A DNA stretch of 64,000 nt from Pelomonas sp965229315. GTDB lineage: Bacteria; Pseudomonadota; Gammaproteobacteria; Burkholderiales; Burkholderiaceae_C. The notes under the pieces were generated by a model. It had not been told where the DNA came from and made no database searches. It saw nothing but the letters and a program-made list of their open reading frames with translations. The stretch lies in assembly GCF_965229315.1 (NCBI RefSeq), contig NZ_CBDDJA010000001.1, forward strand, positions 620,001-684,000, read 5' to 3'. Positions 36,488-44,505 of this stretch are shown here, piece by piece (the first letter of the stretch is position 1; each line of letters opens with the position of its first letter). The position numbers and the translations under genes are program-made.

Positions 36488-37020
36488 GCGCGCCAGCCGG
36501 CGTGGTGCTGCGCCGCCTCGCGGCCACCGACTTGGCCGCCTTCCAGCACTACCGCCACGACCCCGAGGTGGGCCGCTGGCAGGGCTGGACGCCGCGGTCC
36601 GACGCCGACGCGCTGGCCTTCCTGAACGAGATGGCGGCGATCCCGCTGTTCGCGCCGGGGCAGTGGACGCAGCTGGGCATCGCCGACGCCTCGACTGGCG
36701 CGCTGCTCGGCGACATCGGCATCCACATCAGCGCCGATGGCCGCGGGGCCGAGTTCGGCTTCAGCCTGGCGCGCGCTGCGCAGGGGCGGGGCATCGCCGC
36801 GGCCGCCGTGGGCGCCGCCATCGCGATGGTCTTCGAGCAGACCGGGGCCGAACACATCAGCGCGCAGACCGATGCACGCAACACCGCCTGCGTGCGCCTG
36901 CTGCAGCGCCTGGGCGCCACCCGCGTCGCGCGCATCGACACCGAGTTCCGCGGCGAACCTTGCGAGGAATGGCGCTACCGGCTGGCCACCCGGCCGACCA
37001 CCCCGGGCGACCACGGCTGA
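36484..37020 (+). CDS. GNAT acetyltransferase, RimJ/RimL-like
   Basis: A 178-residue N-acetyltransferase. VLRRLAATDLAAFQHYRHDPEVGRWQGW is the RimJ/RimL-type N-terminus, LARAAQGRGIAAAAV is the acetyl-CoA pyrophosphate loop (Q-x-x-G-x-A form) and TDARNTACVRLLQRLGATRVA is the C-terminal motif. Substrate unknown. The ATG overlaps the stop of the preceding GNAT gene by four bases, making it the last gene of the mnmG-parA run. Confidence 0.87.
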   Translation: MSAPAGVVLRRLAATDLAAFQHYRHDPEVGRWQGWTPRSDADALAFLNEMAAIPLFAPGQWTQLGIADASTGALLGDIGIHISADGRGAEFGFSLARAAQGRGIAAAAVGAAIAMVFEQTGAEHISAQTDARNTACVRLLQRLGATRVARIDTEFRGEPCEEWRYRLATRPTTPGDHG

Positions 37021-37035
37021 GGCGGGGCGCGGGCA

Positions 37036-37518
37036 TCAGCCCGGCCGAGCCACCCGCACGAACCGGTGCACGGCGGCGGCGCGTGCCGCGAAGGCGCCGC
37101 TGAACAGCCCGAGCACGGCGCTCAGCGCCGCGACGAACCAGGCCTCATGCAGCACCGGCGCATCGACGCCCGTGGCGAAGCCCAGCGCGAACTTGGCCGC
37201 GAAGATGCCGACCATCAGGGCCATCGGCAGCCAGCTGCCGGGCACCCGCACCGCGGCCCCCTCGCGTGCCAGCCCGCGCGGCGCCAGGACCGGCGCACCG
37301 AGCACCAGCGCGGCCGCGAAACCCGCGCCCCAGGCCAGCACCGGCAGCGCGCCGAGACCAAACGCGGACGTCACCCCGTAGAGCGACAAGGCCAGCATCG
37401 CCAACGCCACCTTGGCGAGCGTGCCGGGCTGGACCACGCGGTCGCGTGACTGGCGAAAGCCCAGGACGACGAGGCCGGCAAGGATGGCCAGCGGCCAGAC
37501 GGGGAGGGAGGCGGTCAT
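37036..37518 (-). CDS. Small integral membrane protein
   Basis: A 160-residue inner-membrane protein with about five hydrophobic helices (LPVWPLAILAGLVVLGFRQSR, LAKVALAMLALSLYGV, VLAWGAGFAAALVLGAPVL, SWLPMALMVGIFAAKFALG, AWFVAALSAVLGLFSGAF). The FRQSR segment after the first helix recalls small DUF6622-like membrane proteins, but I am not certain. It converges with the GNAT gene. A GGAGTT lies before its start. Confidence 0.72.
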   Translation of the reverse strand: MTASLPVWPLAILAGLVVLGFRQSRDRVVQPGTLAKVALAMLALSLYGVTSAFGLGALPVLAWGAGFAAALVLGAPVLAPRGLAREGAAVRVPGSWLPMALMVGIFAAKFALGFATGVDAPVLHEAWFVAALSAVLGLFSGAFAARAAAVHRFVRVARPG

Positions 37519-37672
37519 GGGAACTCCGTGCGTTGGGTTGCGATGGCCGCACTGTGCGGTCCCGCAGCCCGCCGCGCGAGCGGCAGGCGACGAATCGACA
37601 GCGCGAGGCACGGATCGCCGCTCGACCGCCGTGAGTGGGCCGCGTCCCTCGGGCTGTGGGCTGCAGGCCGGC

Positions 37673-39022
37673 TCAGCGCAGCCGCGCATCCAGCCAGTTC
37701 AACACCCGCACATCCTGGAAGTAGTTGGTGTGGTGCGTCTCGGCGCTGGTGCCGAGGTCCTCCCAGTGCGGCGCGGCCAGCACCTGGTCGCCCAGCCGGT
37801 TCATCGAATCGCTGTCGACGACCAGGTCGTTGGCCTGGCCGAACACCAGGTCGGCGCCGTAGTACATCGCCTGGCCCTTCAGGTGGGTCACGCGCTTCCA
37901 GAACTTCCACAGCGGCTCGTTGACCTCCGACGGCATGTAGCTGCCGCCGATGGCGCGCACCTCGGCCCCCGCCGGCAGCGGGTAGAGCTGCGCCAGCTCC
38001 AGGTTGTTGCCCACGCGGCCCTGCGCCAGCAGCCCGGGCACCAGGCCCACGGCGGCGTCCGCCAGCGGCGTGCGCGCGCCCAGCTCCAGCACCTTGCCCA
38101 GCACGCAGGCCAGGCCGCTGACGCCCAGCGCCAGCGGCTGCAGGCCCGGCGGCGCGACCTTGCCCGCCTTGGACGCGGCTTCGGACACCGCATCGGCAAA
38201 GCTCGCCAGCGTGTCCAGCGCCTGGCGCAGCTTGTCCGGCGCGGCCAGCGACGTGCCGGCCAGCGGCGAGCCGACGAACAGCGCCTGGCGCGCGCGCAGG
38301 TCGGGCGCCAGGCGCAGCAGCCACGAGATGACCAGGCCGCCGCGGCTGTGGCCGACGAAGTCGAACTCCGCCGTGCCGCCCGCCAGCGCGTCGCGCAGCG
38401 CCAGCGCGTTCAGCCAGGGCGCGACGCTGAGCGTGGGGTGGTCGAAGGCCAGCACCGCGGCATAGGCGCCGCCCGGGGCGCCCAGGCGCTCGAACAGCGT
38501 CTCGCCCTCCAGCGTGGCGGCGAACTCCTTGGCATACATGGCGCTCGCGCTGAAGGTGCCGTGCACCAGCACCAGCACGCGGCCCTGCAGCGCGGCCATG
38601 AAACCGGCCGGCAGCGGCGCCCAGCGCTGCCCGTCCCAGCGGCGCAGGCCCTGGGCCGGCGCGGTCAGCTCGCCGAGCACGGGGTTGAGGTGCTTGTCCA
38701 GCCGCTGCAGGCCGGCGGTGACGGCGTTCTCGCCCAGTTCCGGGAAGGGGATGCGCTCCACCGTCTCGCGCGGGTCCAGCCCCACGGCGCGCCAGCTGCG
38801 CCGCGCACCGCTGGCGCCACGCGGCCGGGCGGGCGGCTCGTAGACCCAGCGCAGCATGCCGTCGTCGCGCACCAGGCGCACGGCGGCGCGGCCGTCGTCG
38901 CGCGCGCTGTCGAAGCCGCGGCGGCGGCGCTGCTGGATGGACGCCCGCGCGTCGTCGGTGCGCGCCGTGGCGGGCTCGGCGAGCTGCTCACGTGCATCGG
39001 CCCAGAGCTGTTGCGGCGTCAT
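37673..39022 (-). CDS. Alpha/beta-hydrolase (lipase/esterase-like), partner of CHAT-like protein
   Basis: A 449-residue protein with no signal peptide. Residues 148-160 (RVLVLVHGTFSAS) give the oxyanion region and DFVGHSRGGLVISWLLRL at 221-238 the nucleophile elbow with Ser226. VVDSDSMNRL and HHTNYFQD near the C-terminus are good candidates for the acid and His433. It is a cytosolic lipase/esterase-like enzyme with an N-terminal extension of about 120 residues not found in ordinary lipases. Its ATG shares one base with the stop of the CHAT-like gene (TGATG), so the two form a coupled two-gene unit. Function is unknown, and an immune effector role is a hypothesis. Confidence 0.8.
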   Translation of the reverse strand: MTPQQLWADAREQLAEPATARTDDARASIQQRRRRGFDSARDDGRAAVRLVRDDGMLRWVYEPPARPRGASGARRSWRAVGLDPRETVERIPFPELGENAVTAGLQRLDKHLNPVLGELTAPAQGLRRWDGQRWAPLPAGFMAALQGRVLVLVHGTFSASAMYAKEFAATLEGETLFERLGAPGGAYAAVLAFDHPTLSVAPWLNALALRDALAGGTAEFDFVGHSRGGLVISWLLRLAPDLRARQALFVGSPLAGTSLAAPDKLRQALDTLASFADAVSEAASKAGKVAPPGLQPLALGVSGLACVLGKVLELGARTPLADAAVGLVPGLLAQGRVGNNLELAQLYPLPAGAEVRAIGGSYMPSEVNEPLWKFWKRVTHLKGQAMYYGADLVFGQANDLVVDSDSMNRLGDQVLAAPHWEDLGTSAETHHTNYFQDVRVLNWLDARLR

Positions 39023-41451
39023 CACATGCCCTCCTTCAGCAGCGGCAGCGGCGTCACCTGCGCTTGGCGGGCGGTGACGATGTCCAGCATGGAGTCGTAG
39101 TCGGCGCGCTCGGACAAGGCCTCCACGCCGGCCTCGATGGCCTCGACGAAGCCGCAGTGCTCCGTCAGCCGCACCGTCTCGATGGGCACCAGCTTGCGCT
39201 CGCGGATCCAGCGCCGCACCTCGGCCCAGCTCGCCTTGCCGGCATGCCAGCTGACGACCTGCGCGTTGGCCGCGGTGCTGCCACCGGCGTCCGCCTCCAC
39301 GACCTCGCTGTAGTTGGTGGCGCTCATCTTCTGGTACTCCTCCTGGAAGCTGCGGTGCCGCCACCAGCCGGGCAGCGCATGCCCTTCGAGCAGGAAGACG
39401 ACCGGGTAGATGTCCACCAGCTCCAGGCAGGCGGCGAACAGCAGCGCCAGGTCGATGCAGGTGCCCGCGCGCCCTTCGCGCACCATGGACGGCACGCGCA
39501 GCCGCTGCGAGTCCAGCTCGCCGCTGTAGCTGGGCGGCGGGTTGATGTAGCCCAGCCCCCAGTCGTGCAGCAGCGTGGCCCACAGTGCCTCGACCTGCCG
39601 GTCCACGCCGCGCAGACCCTCTTCGTCGATGGCATCCTCGCGCACGCACTGGTAGCCGTCGAAGCCCGCCGTCGGGTCGTCGCGCAGCACGCGGTTGTAG
39701 CGCTGCGCGTTGGACACGGCGTCCAGCACGGCCGGGTCGCGCGGCAGCACGAACGACGGCAGCCAGCGGCCGTCGCGGCGGTTGTCGCGCCACTGGTCCA
39801 CCGGCAGCAGGCGCAGGCGGTGGCTGTCGTGGTACAGCACCTCGTCGCCCTGGCGCACGCAGACGGACAGGCTGGTGTTGATGGCCTCGTGCACACTGCG
39901 TGCGACCTCGGCCGTCAGCGGCACGTGGATCTTGTCGGTCAGCTTCTCGCGCAGCTGGCGCATGCGCACGCGGCGCTGGAAGCGCGCCACCTCCGCACCC
40001 ATGTGCACGGCCACGTCGACGTCCAGCGGCGCCGCGGCCTTGGGGTTGTCGCAGCTCAGCACGAAGCGCTTGAACAGCGGCTGCGCGTTGTGCAGCACGG
40101 CGTAGTTCAGCTCGGGGAAGGGCTCGATCTCGCAGCGCACCGCATTGGATGCGGCCGGTGCCTCCCGCTTCTCGCGCTTCTCCTGCGCCCGGCGCAGATG
40201 CTCCTCGCGCGTCGCGCGGTCGACGAACACCGGCGCGCCCACCCACAGCGTCACGCCGGTCGCGTCCACCGACTCGGGCAGCTCGCGCACCGTCTGCCAG
40301 GCCCGCTCGAACGCGGCGGGCAGGTCGAAGCCGTTGGCGAACAGGCGGCCCAGCACCTGCGTCACGGTGAACTCGGCCAGCGAATCGTCGAACGCATCCT
40401 GGAAGCCCATCGCCGCCAGCGACGCCCCCTCGGCCACCACCATGGGCGCCAGCCGCGCGGCGCTGTTCCAGACGTTGAAGGTCGTCAGGTAGGCCGGCGC
40501 GCCGGCCTCGGCCATCAGGCGGGCCAGCGCCTGCGCGCCGACCAGCAGCGGGTAGCGGTCGTCGCCGCGCAGCAGCAGGCCGTCCAGCATGCGGCGCGAA
40601 TCGGCCTGGATCGCGTCCACGAGCTGGCGGGTCTCGTCCAGCCAGGTACCGCTGGCGTCGTCCCAGGAACGCACGCCGGTCAGCGCCGTGGGGCCGATGT
40701 GCGTGCGCAGCTCGCGCAGCGCCTGGTGGCTGTCCATGCCGGCAAAGTGCAGCAGGTGCGGCCGGTGCTCGCGCAGCGCGGCCTGCAGCTCGTCGATGCT
40801 GGGGTAGTCCAGCTCGCGCACCGTCGTCACGTCGCGCGGCAGCGCCTGGCGCAGCTTCTCCAGCTCGTCGGTCACGGTCCACAGCTCGCGCAGCTCGGAG
40901 GGCAGCGCGTTGACGAACAGCACGCGCAGCCCGCCGGCCGGCAGGTCCACGGCCTCGCGCGCCAGCAGCTGCCAGCCGCCGCGCGCCTTGGCGGGCCGCT
41001 GCACCTGCAGCTCGCGGATGACCGTCAGCGGCCGCGTGCCGCCGTTGCCGCTGCCGCTGCCGCTGCCGCTGCGGCGCTGCTCGCGCGTGGCCGCGGCGAG
41101 CACGTACTCCCACGGGAAGATGCGGCCTTCCCAGCAGTCCTGCTCGCGCTGGTAGGGCACGCGCACGACCAGCATGGGCTCGCGGCCCAGGGCCTCGGCG
41201 TCCAGGCCCAGCAGGCTCAGCGTCGCGCGGGCGTCGGCCTGGTGCTGTTCGCGCGCCTGGGTGTCGTGGATCCAGCGCTGGCGGGAGCGCAGCAGGTAGG
41301 TCCAGCGCAGCGCCTGCTGGGCCAGGCTCTGGCGCGGGCGGCCGTCGGCGTCGAGGGTCTGCGCCTGCACGGCTGCGCCGCGCAGGTCGCTCGCGCTGGC
41401 GACGTGAACGCCGGCGAGCAGCGCGTTCTGCGGTGAATCCTTGACACCCAT
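39022..41451 (-). CDS. CHAT-like, beta-sandwich and transglutaminase-like multidomain protein
   Basis: An 809-residue cytosolic protein. Residues 100-395 follow the CHAT (caspase-like) layout: FPWEYVL, a strand GGLRVLFVNALP, LREHRPHLLHFAG, and a C-terminal GFDLPAAFERAWQTVRE. Yet the usual catalytic GHG histidine is GMD (238-240) and the NACES cysteine is NVWNS (326-330), so it looks protease-dead. A beta-sandwich (about 440-555) precedes a transglutaminase-like domain with Cys664 in RAGTCIDLALLFAACLE and His691 in EGHALPGW. I prefer ATG 41451, with GGGAG upstream, over a TTG 30 bp earlier. A hexanucleotide repeat encodes a Gly-Ser linker at about 128-136. It is paired with the downstream hydrolase. 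Confidence 0.8.
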   Translation of the reverse strand: MGVKDSPQNALLAGVHVASASDLRGAAVQAQTLDADGRPRQSLAQQALRWTYLLRSRQRWIHDTQAREQHQADARATLSLLGLDAEALGREPMLVVRVPYQREQDCWEGRIFPWEYVLAAATREQRRSGSGSGSGNGGTRPLTVIRELQVQRPAKARGGWQLLAREAVDLPAGGLRVLFVNALPSELRELWTVTDELEKLRQALPRDVTTVRELDYPSIDELQAALREHRPHLLHFAGMDSHQALRELRTHIGPTALTGVRSWDDASGTWLDETRQLVDAIQADSRRMLDGLLLRGDDRYPLLVGAQALARLMAEAGAPAYLTTFNVWNSAARLAPMVVAEGASLAAMGFQDAFDDSLAEFTVTQVLGRLFANGFDLPAAFERAWQTVRELPESVDATGVTLWVGAPVFVDRATREEHLRRAQEKREKREAPAASNAVRCEIEPFPELNYAVLHNAQPLFKRFVLSCDNPKAAAPLDVDVAVHMGAEVARFQRRVRMRQLREKLTDKIHVPLTAEVARSVHEAINTSLSVCVRQGDEVLYHDSHRLRLLPVDQWRDNRRDGRWLPSFVLPRDPAVLDAVSNAQRYNRVLRDDPTAGFDGYQCVREDAIDEEGLRGVDRQVEALWATLLHDWGLGYINPPPSYSGELDSQRLRVPSMVREGRAGTCIDLALLFAACLELVDIYPVVFLLEGHALPGWWRHRSFQEEYQKMSATNYSEVVEADAGGSTAANAQVVSWHAGKASWAEVRRWIRERKLVPIETVRLTEHCGFVEAIEAGVEALSERADYDSMLDIVTARQAQVTPLPLLKEGM

Positions 41452-41565
41452 GCTGGCCCGCTCCCGGCCGCGCTGCGGCAATGAGTCGACGAAGCCGGCA
41501 GTATCGCGAGCCTGCGGCGGGGCGCAATGGCTGCTTGTATGACGCGGCCACCGGCCGCGCCACGG

Positions 41566-42525
41566 TCAGACCAGGCCGAGCGCCTCGTCCAGGCCCAGGT
41601 GCACGTTCATCGACTGCACCGCCGCGCCGCTGGCGCCCTTGCCGAGGTTGTCCAGTCGGCTGATGAGTAGCACCTGCCCGTCCTTGTCATCCGGCGAGGC
41701 GAACACGAACAGGTCGACGCGGTTGGTGTCGTTGCACGCCTGCACGTCAAAGAAGCCGTTCTCCAGCGTGGCCGCGTCGCGCAGCGGCATCACGCGGATG
41801 AAGCGCTCGCCGGCGTAATGCGCCGCCAGCGCCGCATGCACGGCCTCGGGCGTCGTGCCGGGCTTGAGCTGGCTCAGCTGCAAGGGCACGCTGACCGCCA
41901 GGCCCTTGTAGAAGCTGCTGACGATGGGCATGAAGACCGGCGGCGCCGCCAGGCCGGTGTGGGCCATCATCTCCGGCAGGTGCTTGTGCTTCAGGCCCAG
42001 GCCGTAGGGCCGCGGCGCCTTGAGGTGCTCGGGCAGCGGCTGCTGCTCGTATTCGGCGATCATGGACTTGCCGCCGCCCGAATAACCGGTGATGGAGGTG
42101 GCACTGACCGCCGCCTCGCGCGGCAGCAGGCCGGCGTCCACCAGCGGGCGCACGGCCAGGATGAAGGCGCTGGCATGGCAGCCCGGGTTGGCGATGCGCT
42201 TGCTGGCCTGGATGGCGCCGCGCTGGCCCTTGGCCAGCTCGGGCAGGCCGAAGGCCCAGCCCGGCGCCGTGCGGTGCGCCGTGCTGGCGTCGATGAGGCA
42301 GGTGCGGTCGTTGTTGACCATGAACGCCGCCTCGCGCGAGGCCACGTCGGGCAGGCACAGGAAGGCCACGTCCGCCGCGTTCAGCAGCCGCGAGCGCTCG
42401 GCCGGGTCCTTGCGCTTGTCCGCGTCGATCTTCAGCACCTCGATGTCGCTGCGCGCCGCGAGGTACTCGTGAATCCGCAAGCCGGTGGTGCCCTCCTGGC
42501 CATCCACAAACACCTTGAACGTCAT
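41566..42525 (-). CDS. argC: N-acetyl-gamma-glutamyl-phosphate reductase (type 2)
   Basis: A 319-residue enzyme of arginine biosynthesis that reduces N-acetyl-glutamyl phosphate to the semialdehyde with NADPH. The shorter type 2 form is recognisable by VFVDGQEGTTGLRIHEYLAAR at the start, ADVAFLCLPDVASREA, and the active-site ANPGCHASAFILAVRPL with the catalytic cysteine near residue 117. The ATG at 42525 is chosen because it gives the usual N-terminus. No other arg gene is nearby. Confidence 0.93.
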   Translation of the reverse strand: MTFKVFVDGQEGTTGLRIHEYLAARSDIEVLKIDADKRKDPAERSRLLNAADVAFLCLPDVASREAAFMVNNDRTCLIDASTAHRTAPGWAFGLPELAKGQRGAIQASKRIANPGCHASAFILAVRPLVDAGLLPREAAVSATSITGYSGGGKSMIAEYEQQPLPEHLKAPRPYGLGLKHKHLPEMMAHTGLAAPPVFMPIVSSFYKGLAVSVPLQLSQLKPGTTPEAVHAALAAHYAGERFIRVMPLRDAATLENGFFDVQACNDTNRVDLFVFASPDDKDGQVLLISRLDNLGKGASGAAVQSMNVHLGLDEALGLV

Positions 42526-42572
42526 TGCCGCTGCTCCGCTGAAAATCCAGCCATGCAGGATAAGGGCAAACC

Positions 42573-43112
42573 ATGAATTCGACACGCGTGCTGCTGCTGC
42601 CGGGCTGGCAGAACTCCGGCCCCGGCCATTGGCAAAGCCGCTGGGAGACGCTGTACGGCGACCTGCGCGTGCAGCAGCACGACTGGGACTGGCCCAGGCG
42701 CGGCGACTGGATGGCGCGCCTGGACGAGGTCCTCCTGCAGGACGACGCACCGGCCGTGCTGGTGGCGCATTCACTGGGCTGCCAGCTCGTCGCGAGCTGG
42801 GCGGCACACTCGCAGCACACGGGCCGCGTGAAGGGCGCGCTGCTCGTCGCACCGCCCGACACCGAGCGCGAGGACATGCCGCCGCAGCTGCACAACTGGC
42901 GCCCCATCCGCCGCCAGCGCCTGCCCTTCGCCAGCGTCGCCGTCATCAGCAGCGACGACCCCTTCGGCGCGCTCGAACGCAGCACGCAGATGGCGGCGGA
43001 CTGGGGCGCCAGCGTCGTCATCGCCGGCCCGCGCGGGCACCTGAACGCCGACTCCGGCCTGGGCGACTGGCCCGAGGGCCGCGCGTTGCTCGACGACCTC
43101 GCCGGACGCTGA
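42573..43112 (+). CDS. RBBP9/YdeN-family alpha/beta-hydrolase
   Basis: A 179-residue serine hydrolase. LLLPGWQNSGPGHWQSRWE at the start is the family signature, AVLVAHSLGCQLVASWAA carries the nucleophile Ser (about 68), VISSDDPFG the acid and GPRGHLNADSGLGDWPEG the histidine. Substrate unknown. It lies 14 bp before parB and is probably co-transcribed with it. It is divergent from argC. Confidence 0.9.
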   Translation: MNSTRVLLLPGWQNSGPGHWQSRWETLYGDLRVQQHDWDWPRRGDWMARLDEVLLQDDAPAVLVAHSLGCQLVASWAAHSQHTGRVKGALLVAPPDTEREDMPPQLHNWRPIRRQRLPFASVAVISSDDPFGALERSTQMAADWGASVVIAGPRGHLNADSGLGDWPEGRALLDDLAGR

Positions 43113-43126
43113 AAGACAATCCGCCC

Positions 43127-44029
43127 ATGGCTACGAAAAAACCCAAGGGCCTCGGCCTCGGCCTTGAAGCGCTGCTCGGCCCCAAAGTCAGCGACACGCC
43201 CACGCCGGAGCGCGACGGCCTGCCGTCCACGCTCAAGCTGGAGCAGCTGCAGGCCGGCAAGTACCAGCCGCGCACGCGCATGGACGAGGGTTCGCTGTAC
43301 GAGCTGGCCGAAAGCATCAAGGCGCAGGGGATCATGCAGCCTATCCTGGTGCGCCCCATCACGCCGCTGGGCGGCGTGGCCTACGAGATCATTGCCGGCG
43401 AGCGGCGCTTTCGCGCAGCGAAGCTCGCGGGCCTGCGCGAAGTGCCGGTGCTCGTGAAGGCGGTGCCCGACGAATCGGCCGCCGCGATGGCGCTGATCGA
43501 GAACATCCAGCGCGAGGACCTGAACCCGCTGGAAGAGGCACAAGGCCTCAAGCGCCTGACGGACGAATTCGGCCTCACGCACGAGCAGGCTGCGCAGGCC
43601 GTGGGCCGCTCGCGCAGCGCGGCGAGCAACCTGCTGCGACTGCTGAACCTGGCCGCACCGGTGCAGAACATGCTGATGGCCGGTGACCTGGACATGGGCC
43701 ATGCGCGTGCGCTGCTGCCCCTGGACGGTGCCACGCAGATCACGACGGCCAGCGAGATCGCGGCGAAGAAGCTCAGCGTGCGCGAGGCTGAGAAGCTGGT
43801 GGCCAGGCACCAGGGTGCCGCCCGCCAGACGCCGCTGCTGCGCGTGAAGAGCGACAAGACGCGCGACGTGCTGCGGCTGGAAGAGGAGCTGGCCGATGCG
43901 CTCGGCGCGACCGTCGAGGTGCGTGTCAAGAAGCGCAGCAAGCGCGGCGGCCAGAGCGGCGAGCTGGCCATCCATTTCGACTCGCTGGATGCGCTGTCGA
44001 GCCTGCTCGACAAGCTGCGCGCGCGCTGA
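43127..44029 (+). CDS. parB: Chromosome partitioning protein ParB (Spo0J)
   Basis: A 300-residue CTP-dependent DNA clamp that binds parS. The N-terminus KKPKGLGLGLEALLG is the conserved ParA-stimulating segment. YEIIAGERRFRAAKLAG at 87-103 holds the CTP-binding GERRFR motif. ALIENIQREDLNPLEEA follows, with a KorB/HTH region EQAAQAVGRSRSAASNLLRLLNL and a C-terminal dimer domain. Target sites lie at 33134, 33323 and 34218. It is about 7.4 kb from parA instead of adjacent. Confidence 0.96.
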   Translation: MATKKPKGLGLGLEALLGPKVSDTPTPERDGLPSTLKLEQLQAGKYQPRTRMDEGSLYELAESIKAQGIMQPILVRPITPLGGVAYEIIAGERRFRAAKLAGLREVPVLVKAVPDESAAAMALIENIQREDLNPLEEAQGLKRLTDEFGLTHEQAAQAVGRSRSAASNLLRLLNLAAPVQNMLMAGDLDMGHARALLPLDGATQITTASEIAAKKLSVREAEKLVARHQGAARQTPLLRVKSDKTRDVLRLEEELADALGATVEVRVKKRSKRGGQSGELAIHFDSLDALSSLLDKLRAR

Positions 44030-44505
44030 GCCGGCACGGCCCACGGCCAGGCCGCGCGCAATGCGGCGGCGTCTGACAACGAGCGCACGGCAAGCATCCA
44101 ACACTGGCATGGCAGTACAGCGGCGATGGCCACGGGCACGGGCCGCCATGGCCGTTGCACTGCATGCGCTGCCCGCACATTTCCTTATGCAAAGCCCGTT
44201 CGATGACGGCCACAAGGCCCCCTCGTTCGTGTGGTTTGACCAACAGGTGCCAGGTCTTGCCCTACAGGGCGTCGTATGCTGGGCTGCACCCTGTCAACGA
44301 AACGGGAGCTTCGTGGGTTGATAGGCAGAGGCAGCCTGTTTCCTGAGATAGACGCCTAGCCCGCCACGCCGCCCACGCGCGCGTCGGCAACCGAGCGGAG
44401 AGTTCTGATGACGCCTTGCAGTTGAGGCGCGATCAGAACCCCCCAGCCCCCTCGGGCACGTATCGTGCTCGCGGCCCTGTGGAGTTCACACCGCAGGAGA
44501 TCGGC
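44030..44505. other. Intergenic region before the prkA operon
   Basis: A 476-bp gap between parB and prkA. I see no convincing gene, no RNA and no strong terminator. A 71-codon frame at 44109 lacks a ribosome site and a credible protein. The prkA promoter must be here but I could not name its elements. A GG...TGC pattern at about 44246-44262 has one base too many for a sigma-54 site. Confidence 0.5.

Noticed and set aside
36000..37000. Alternative-frame long products in the GNAT genes
   Set aside because: They are Arg/Ala-rich shadow frames, and the chosen frames show full GNAT motifs.
44246..44262. Sigma-54-like promoter before prkA
   Set aside because: The spacing between GG and GC is 11 instead of 10 bases and the rest of the consensus is poor.
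44109..44321. 71-codon frame in the parB-prkA gap
   Set aside because: No ribosome site, composition unlike neighbours, and no recognisable protein pattern.
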